Shown: positions 41,639 through 42,844 of the stretch, one piece after another
Layout of the letters: each line of letters begins with the position of its first letter
How positions within the stretch are numbered: the stretch's first letter is position 1
From: JAYRWN01 sp041917975
GTDB taxonomy: Bacteria > Bacteroidota > Bacteroidia > Chitinophagales > Saprospiraceae
DNA length: 42,844 bases
Direction of reading: 5' to 3'
Assembly (NCBI GenBank): GCA_041917975.1
Contig: JAYRWN010000365.1
Location: 1-42,844, forward strand
The notes under the pieces: generated by a model
The model's database searches: none
The model's input: the letters and a program-made list of their open reading frames with translations, nothing else
What the model was told of the DNA's origin: nothing
Program-made: the position numbers and the translations under genes

Positions 41639-42718
41639 TCAATCTAAAAATAGCGCGGCCAGTTTTTCGTTTATTTCGTTTATTCTGACTGATGACATAT
41701 TGGTTAATACTACAACCGCTATTTTTTGAACGGGGTAATAAATGAGGTTACAAGTTCCACCGACAGAACCTCCAGAGTGACCGATAATGACTTGGTCCTG
41801 TTTATCCTTCCAGGTCCTCCAGCCCATACCATAGCCGGTTGATTGCCCCTGCTTATTTATTTGAGGCGTAGTTATCAACTGCCAGGTTTTTGGTTGGATG
41901 AATTTCTGCTCAGCCATAGCGTGCATAAATCTTAAGAGATCAAATGCAGTACTCAGAAATCCCCCACCAGCCCACTTGTAACTGTTATCCACAAAAGGAG
42001 CATTAAACACGCCTGTCATGGAACGCTGATAGTACCCTGTGCGATGGGGAATAATTTTGTCGGCAAACTCCGGCAATGTATTCTGCATGCCCAGAACATC
42101 AAATATGTTTTGTTGCATAAAGGTTAGAAAATCTTTTTTTCCGGCCTGTTCCAGCACTGCACTTAATAAATTATACCCGTAACTGGAATAATTGTAGGCT
42201 GTACCAGGTGCGGTTAGCAAAGTATCGTTTTTAAACATATCCAAAGCCAGGGTGACAGAGCCAAATGGTTTGGTGTTTAAAAATTCATTACCCTGATAAT
42301 GACGGATGCCAGCCAGGTGACCGGCCAATAAGCGGGAGGTAATGGAAGTTTTTCCACCGTCGGCAGGATAATCTTTTAAATAAAACTGAATAGGGGTATC
42401 CAGATAAAGCTGTCCCCGTTCGTATAATAAGGCCAGGGCTGCCGAAGTTAGTGATTTGGAAATACTTCCGATACGGAATTTTGTTTGGTAGGGATCAACC
42501 GGGGTCATAGCTTCCAGGTTGCTTTGACCAAACCCTTCCGACCAAATCATTTCATGATCCATGCTGATGGCTACAGCCATGCCCGGAATGTTCTGTTCAG
42601 TCATAAATTGCTGACAAATTACCCGCGCAGCCTGGATATCAACACTCAGGTTTTTCTGAGCCCATCCATAATAAGGGACTACGACAATGAAAAACAATAA
42701 CCTTATTATCCACATCAT
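41639..42718 (-). CDS. Exported serine hydrolase, beta-lactamase class C / penicillin-binding-protein-like
   Basis: With ATG at 42718 the protein is 359 residues, starting with a signal peptide MMWIIRLLFFIVVVPYYGWA; an upstream ATG at 42751 would put a polar stretch ahead of it. The fold signatures are the nucleophile motif RIGSISKSLTSAA (Ser85, Lys88), the Tyr motif TAYNYSSYGYNLL (Tyr-Ser-Ser instead of the usual Tyr-x-Asn) and GHSGGSVGG near the end. Such proteins act as D-amino-acid peptidases, esterases or beta-lactamases. The Tyr-Ser-Ser variant is common in esterase-type members. Its 3' end lies 11 bases from that of the convergent propeller-cytochrome gene. Confidence 0.9.
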   Translation of the reverse strand: MMWIIRLLFFIVVVPYYGWAQKNLSVDIQAARVICQQFMTEQNIPGMAVAISMDHEMIWSEGFGQSNLEAMTPVDPYQTKFRIGSISKSLTSAALALLYERGQLYLDTPIQFYLKDYPADGGKTSITSRLLAGHLAGIRHYQGNEFLNTKPFGSVTLALDMFKNDTLLTAPGTAYNYSSYGYNLLSAVLEQAGKKDFLTFMQQNIFDVLGMQNTLPEFADKIIPHRTGYYQRSMTGVFNAPFVDNSYKWAGGGFLSTAFDLLRFMHAMAEQKFIQPKTWQLITTPQINKQGQSTGYGMGWRTWKDKQDQVIIGHSGGSVGGTCNLIYYPVQKIAVVVLTNMSSVRINEINEKLAALFLD

Positions 42719-42814
42719 CTTGACGTTATTTTTTTTACCAAGATAATACATCCCAATTGAATGGAATGCTATTAAAAAATACTAACCCGGAAATTAAACT
42801 TAATAACCACTGAT

Positions 42815-42844
42815 ATGACCAGACATGTTTTGCGGTCTCGGTTA
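42815..42844 (+). CDS. Possible start of a gene running off the right edge
   Basis: ATG at 42815 opens a frame (MTRHVLRSRL) that continues to the window border, divergent from the serine hydrolase gene. Ten codons are too few to judge; an overlapping ATG at 42825 in another frame is equally possible. Confidence 0.2.
   Translation, partial: MTRHVLRSRL

Noticed and set aside
1..42844. CRISPR arrays, insertion sequences, prophage and tRNA genes
   Set aside because: I found no regularly spaced repeats, transposase or integrase motifs, terminal repeats or cloverleaf sequences by reading both strands.

Overview
The window looks like chromosomal DNA from a member of the Bacteroidota, plausibly a Saprospira-like lineage (the order is inference). 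The signs are: almost no Shine-Dalgarno sequences; several upstream boxes of the form TAnnTTTG, the Bacteroidota -7 promoter element; a TonB-dependent receptor with an N-terminal carboxypeptidase-regulatory-like domain; DUF2911, DUF1080 and HU-CCDC81/SPOR proteins; and an S16 ribosomal protein with a long acidic tail. Core genes (rpsP, ffh, rpe, kdsA, xseAB, glgB) are interleaved with accessory genes. I see no rRNA, tRNA, insertion sequence, phage gene or CRISPR array.

Layout. 1-522: a coupled pair of small genes on the minus strand, a 105-residue peptide with a Pro/aromatic-rich tail and a Cys-containing partner that runs off the left edge. 622-3485: secreted S9 peptidase and a DUF1080 protein. 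3486-5224: possible gene remnant, small membrane protein and a membrane-anchored coiled-coil protein. 5330-9253: DEDD-type exonuclease, ribulose-phosphate 3-epimerase and TonB-dependent receptor, joined by overlaps. 9353-13051: rpsP, an unrecognised helical protein and a two-component system. 13171-15354: tight HU/SPOR-kdsA-DoxX operon. 15433-19376: possible zinc-ribbon microprotein and the first DUF1501/PSD1-cytochrome pair. 19507-24112: carbonic anhydrase, small proteins, DUF2911, methyltransferase and SulP transporter. 24319-27739: xseB-xseA-htrA operon and a lipoprotein. 27892-33186: ffh, then the second DUF1501/PSD1-cytochrome pair. 33311-36069: glgB and an esterase. 36222-39282: ATP-grasp, class I glutamine amidotransferase-like and circularly permuted ATP-grasp-like genes. 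39303-42718: ferredoxin, beta-propeller/cytochrome c lipoprotein and serine hydrolase.

Two themes stand out. One is a set of secreted haem and sugar-active proteins: two PSD1/DUF1501 pairs, DUF1080, a propeller-cytochrome c fusion and a TonB receptor. This repertoire is best known from Planctomycetes and Verrucomicrobia, and it suggests extracellular breakdown or oxidation of polysaccharides. The other is the 36222-39282 cluster, whose two different ATP-grasp folds flank an amidotransferase-like protein. It looks like a biosynthetic system for an unknown amide- or peptide-type metabolite and is the best candidate here for an undescribed pathway. The left-edge small-protein pair is a second candidate, but it is cut by the window border.
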